A stretch of 64,000 bases of DNA. Origin: Urophycis tenuis. Its lineage: Eukaryota; Chordata; Actinopteri; Gadiformes; Phycidae. The translations under genes and the position numbers were made by a program. Of the stretch, positions 60,542-64,000 are shown in pieces. The notes below the pieces were generated by a model. That model was not told the DNA's origin and ran no database searches. It saw only the letters and a list, made by a program, of their open reading frames with translations. How positions within the stretch are numbered: the first letter of the stretch is position 1; each line of letters starts with the position of its first letter. Location: NCBI GenBank assembly GCA_036785325.1, contig JAXIVH010000005.1:12369184-12433183 (forward strand), read 5' to 3'.

Positions 60542-63500
60542 GCAAGTTTCGACATGGAGGTGGGATGGAATCCCAGTCAGCAGGACAACCTTTGAGCCCA
60601 CAAAGCAGATGTCCACCTACCTGCTGGCTTTCATCGTCAGCAACTTCACCTTTATAGAGGCAGCACAGGACGCAAACGTGCAGGTGAGACAGGTCACATA
60701 CAGGCAGCACTGGACACAGACGTGCAGGTGAGACAGGTCACATACAGGCAGCACTGGACCACAGACGTGCAGGTGAGACAGGTCACATACAGGCAGCACT
60801 GGACACAGACGTGCAGGTGAGACAGGTCACATACAGGCAGCACTGGACACAGACGTGCAGGTGAGACAGGTCACATACAGGCAGCACAGGACACAGACGT
60901 GCAGGTGAGACAGGTCACATACAGGCAGAACAGGACACAGACGTACAGGTGAGACAGGTCACATACAGGCAGAACAGAACACAGACGTACAGGTGAGACA
61001 GGTCACATACAGGCAGCACAGGACACAGACGTACAGGTGAGACAGGTCACATACAGGCAGCACAGGACACAGAGGTACAGGTGAGACAGGTCACATACAG
61101 GCAGAACAAGACACAGACGTACAGGTGAGACAGGTCACATACCAGGCAGCACAGGACACAGACGTACAGTGAGACAGGTCACATACAGGCAGAACAGGAC
61201 AGAGACGTACAGGTGAGACAGGTCACATACAGGCAGCACAGGACACAGACGTACAGGTGAGACAGGTCACATACAGGCAGAACAAGACACAGACGTACAG
61301 GTGAGACAGGTCACATACAGGCAGCACAGGACACAGACGTACAGGTGAGACAGGTCACATACAGGCAGAACAAGACACAGACATACAGGTGAGGACAGGT
61401 CACATACAGGCAGCACAGGACACAGACGTACAGGTGAGAGAGGTCACATACAGGCAGCACAGGACACAGACGTGCAGGTGAGGACAGGTCACATACAGGC
61501 AGAACAGGACACAGAGGTACAGGTGAGACAGGTCACATACAGGCAGCACAGTAGCTCCACTGGTAGAGAAGAACGACCAGAGTTTTGAGTTCCATTCCTA
61601 CTGGGCTGCCCATGCTAAAAACATTTTTGCACTTAGGGTATTGTTAGATGCTTTTGTACATTTTTCCATGAACAGGCATTCATTTTATTTAAATAAATGG
61701 GTCACACTCTCAAGTCTTTAGATGTTCCGCTTTCCTTCAGAGACACAATGGGTGTACCGATCAGCAAATCACATTGTAATGACCTCAAATGTGAGTTGTA
61801 ATAGTATTTGGGTTAGTCCCAAGCCCTTCACAGCTCTGAACCAACATCAAGGGATTATGAAAAAAGCTGATCTCAGGCAAGAGTGACAAAACATTTGGTC
61901 AAGGTGACCTGAGGTCATTGGTAGTTTTATCCCACAAAGTAGGAGATGATTGAAGGGTTTCTAACCCCAACGGCAGGTCCGCATCTGGGCTCGGAGACAG
62001 GCCATCGCAGAGGGCCAGGGGACTACGCTCTCAATGTCACAGGGGCCATTTTGAACTTCTATGAGCGCTACTACAACACCTCCTACCCTCTCTCCAAATC
62101 AGGTGACTTCCTCTACTTCCTCTCCAACCTATAACATATGGAGTTGGGGTCACATGGGGTCTTTTTCTTGTTGCTAAGCAACCGGTGAGTGTCTGAGTGG
62201 CCGTGATTTGGCGGTGGTTTTAGCTTGCCGCCCTAGCTATTTCCGGAGTGTAACTACTCCCAGAAGGAGTAGTTACTGTTCCTGTCCAGGAGTTCCTGTT
62301 CCTGAGTTCTGTCCAGGAGTTTCCTGTTCTGATACCTCAGGACATGCAGGGTACATTAGATTAAAGGTTTAGGTGTTTAACATTGTTTAGAATAGGAAGA
62401 ATATCATAGAATATGGAATATTCTGACTCCAAAAACCAAAAAAAGGAAAGTAAGTTAACAAGCAGAAACAAAGATAAAGTTATTTGTATTATTATAAATT
62501 GCAAAAAAAAAAAAAAAAAAAATGCAATAGTTATACTCTAAATTACAAGTAATATTAAAGTGATGGTTCGGAGTAAAATTCACCCTGAGGTAATTTCCAC
62601 CAATATCCAGCCAAATACCCCTCAGATGCATTTTTAGCGACGGTCAATATTTATCAAGTTTAGGGGTATCAGCCGAATGGCTTAGTATTGGAGTGTCCGG
62701 TGTGTGTATATCTCGTAAATTACCCCACTAATAATGCATGGATTGTTACCCAACTTCTGTAGTAGTACATATATGGTCTGTACTCACAAAAACGAGGCAT
62801 TTTAAAGTTTGTAAGTACACCAGGAGTTTATTTAGAAGAGCACTTTTCTGAAAGCTTCAACTAGCTGTTGCTAAAGCTACCGCTGCGTCGACGTCTCTTC
62901 CGTCTTTCCGGATAAGTTCGTAAAAGTCCTCTTCAAAACTCACAAGTGTAAGGAAAAAGTTAGTGAATTCAACACTCCATCTAATTTCAAGTATTCAATT
63001 ATTCCAGTTGTCAATACATTTCGATGGAGTGTTGAATTCACTAACCTTTTCCTTACACTTGTGAGTTTTGAAGAGGACTTTTACGAACTTATCCGGAAAG
63101 ACGGAAGAGACGTCGACGCAGCGGTAGCTTTAGCAACAGCTAGTTGAAGCTATCAGAAAAAGTGCTCTTTTAAATAAACTTCCTGGTGTACTTACAAACT
63201 TTAAAATGCCTCGTTTTGTGAGTACAGATCATATATATACTACTACAGAAGTTGGGTAACAATCCATGCATTATTAGTGGGGTAATTTACGAGATATACA
63301 CACAGTACCGGGCACTCCAATACTAAGCCATTCGGCTTATACCCCTAAACTTGATAAATATTGACCGTCGCTAAAAATGCATCTGAGGGGGTATTTGGCT
63401 GGATTATTGGTGGAAATTACCTCAGGGTGAATTTGACTCCGAACCATCACTTTAATGATCAGTTGGATAACAGATTAAACAGTTGATGGAGATGATTATG

Positions 63501-63832
63501 TTAAATGGCCTCTTGATAATGTACAAAACGTTGCTTGTTCAGTGTAAGAGACAGTGGCTAGGCTAGGATATGCTAGGTTAGACCAAAACTAACTATGCTA
63601 GGCGAGCTAGGCTAGGCTAGGCTAAGCTAAACTAAACTCAGCTAAATCATTCTCCTCTGCTGCCCTGCCCCTACCCAGACCAAGTTGCTCTGCCGGACTT
63701 CAACGCGGGGGCGATGGAGAACTGGGCTTGATCACCTACCGGGAGACAGCCCTGTTGTACGACCCCACTGCCTCCTCTACCGGGAACAAAGAGCGCGTGG
63801 TCAGCGTCATATCCCACGAGCTCGCTCACATG
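59101..63832 (+). CDS. anpep: Aminopeptidase N, 5' part, with multiple single-base frame breaks
   Basis: Type II membrane zinc metallopeptidase (M1 family) that removes N-terminal neutral residues from peptides at the cell surface. Five exons: 59101-59739, 60136-60277, 60543-60683, 61977-62102 and 63679-63832; the rest lies beyond the right edge. Visible parts: cytosolic start [10 protein letters not shown], a transmembrane anchor ([15 protein letters not shown]), a Ser-rich stalk, then [70 protein letters not shown], the exopeptidase motif GAMEN and the zinc motif HELAH. Family likeness is clear but no single frame runs through. Exon 1 changes frame about five times and exons 2, 3, 4 and 5 once each, mostly by one base in a short homopolymer. 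Splice sites are intact. Assembly error, a young pseudogene and genuine decay are all possible; I favour sequence error because conserved motifs are undamaged. No corrected protein is given. Confidence 0.8.
60393..60541. repeat. (CT)n tract serving as anpep exon 3 polypyrimidine tract
   Basis: About 148 bp of CT with few interruptions ending directly in TAG, the exon 3 acceptor at 60541-60542. Confidence 0.95.
60660..61555. repeat. 44-bp minisatellite copying the anpep exon 3 donor
   Basis: About 20 units of GGCAGCACAGGACACAGACG plus TACAG|GTGAGACAGGTCACATACA. Each carries the last 24 nt of exon 3 and its GTGAGA donor. The true junction is the first copy, at 60683/60684. Several units differ by single-base gains or losses. 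Confidence 0.95.
62559..63451. mobile_element. 893-bp TTAA-flanked fold-back element in anpep intron 4
   Basis: Flanked by TTAA at 62555-62558 and 63452-63455, with ends AGTGATGGTTCGGAGT and the exact complement. The arms pair along their whole length to a centre near 63000. TTAA targeting points to piggyBac- or Kolobok-type mobilisation. Non-coding. Confidence 0.85.
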
Positions 63833-64000
63833 GTAGGACCTGCCACTGGACCCCTTCACACTGTCTGTGTGATGACCTCACTTCCTGCCAGAGCGCGGCA
63901 GGTGGAGGTAGAGTTGCAGATCCCATAAGTTATGGAGTTGAATGGGACCCTCCATTGATGGAAGGACGTCAGAAAGGCTTTTCATTGATATTCATTCATT

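Noticed and set aside
59101..63832. Calling anpep a pseudogene outright
   Set aside because: All breaks are one-base and mostly in homopolymers, with intact motifs and splice sites, so sequence error is at least as likely.

Overview
This window is vertebrate nuclear DNA, almost certainly from a ray-finned (teleost) fish. It has multi-exon genes with GT/AG introns, fish-type repeats (short elements ending in the common 'TCGCTTTGGATAAAA' core, LINE 3' tails, hAT and MITE remnants), and very dense CA/GT and AG/CT microsatellites. That microsatellite load resembles gadiform (cod-like) genomes, but the species cannot be fixed from the sequence.

Layout. (1) 1-4.93 kb, minus strand: lrrc28, a leucine-rich-repeat protein, lacking only its last codons, which lie beyond the left edge. 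(2) 5.17-39.3 kb, minus strand: a complete igf1r (insulin-like growth factor 1 receptor). I traced all 21 coding exons. Their lengths sum to 4104 nt, an open frame of 1367 residues with signal peptide, L1, Cys-rich, L2, fibronectin repeats, furin site, transmembrane helix, NPEY motif and tyrosine kinase. Introns 1 and 2 (about 4.9 and 13.8 kb) are full of repeats. (3) 39.3-43.8 kb: a promoter region between the divergent igf1r and ap3s2 genes. (4) 43.8-52.5 kb, plus strand: complete ap3s2 (AP-3 sigma-2), six coding exons, 192 residues. (5) 52.5-59.1 kb: intergenic repeats. (6) 59.1 kb to the right edge, plus strand: the 5' part of anpep (aminopeptidase N), five exons carrying about nine single-base frame breaks.

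The genes do not form one pathway. igf1r is a growth-factor receptor kinase, ap3s2 a vesicle-coat subunit, anpep a cell-surface zinc peptidase and lrrc28 a poorly characterised LRR protein. In human all four lie in 15q26, so the window is a rearranged, compacted piece of that conserved block.

The most unusual signal is a repeated architecture. At least five tandem-repeat arrays begin exactly at an exon/intron junction, and their units carry the end of the exon plus the splice donor (lrrc28 exon 2, igf1r exons 8 and 9, anpep exon 3), or the end of the intron including the acceptor (igf1r exon 16). Genuine splice sites therefore sit beside about 3 to 20 near-copies of themselves. In addition, several 3' splice sites have a TG-repeat tract where a pyrimidine tract is expected. 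I found no sign of an undescribed enzymatic or defence system.
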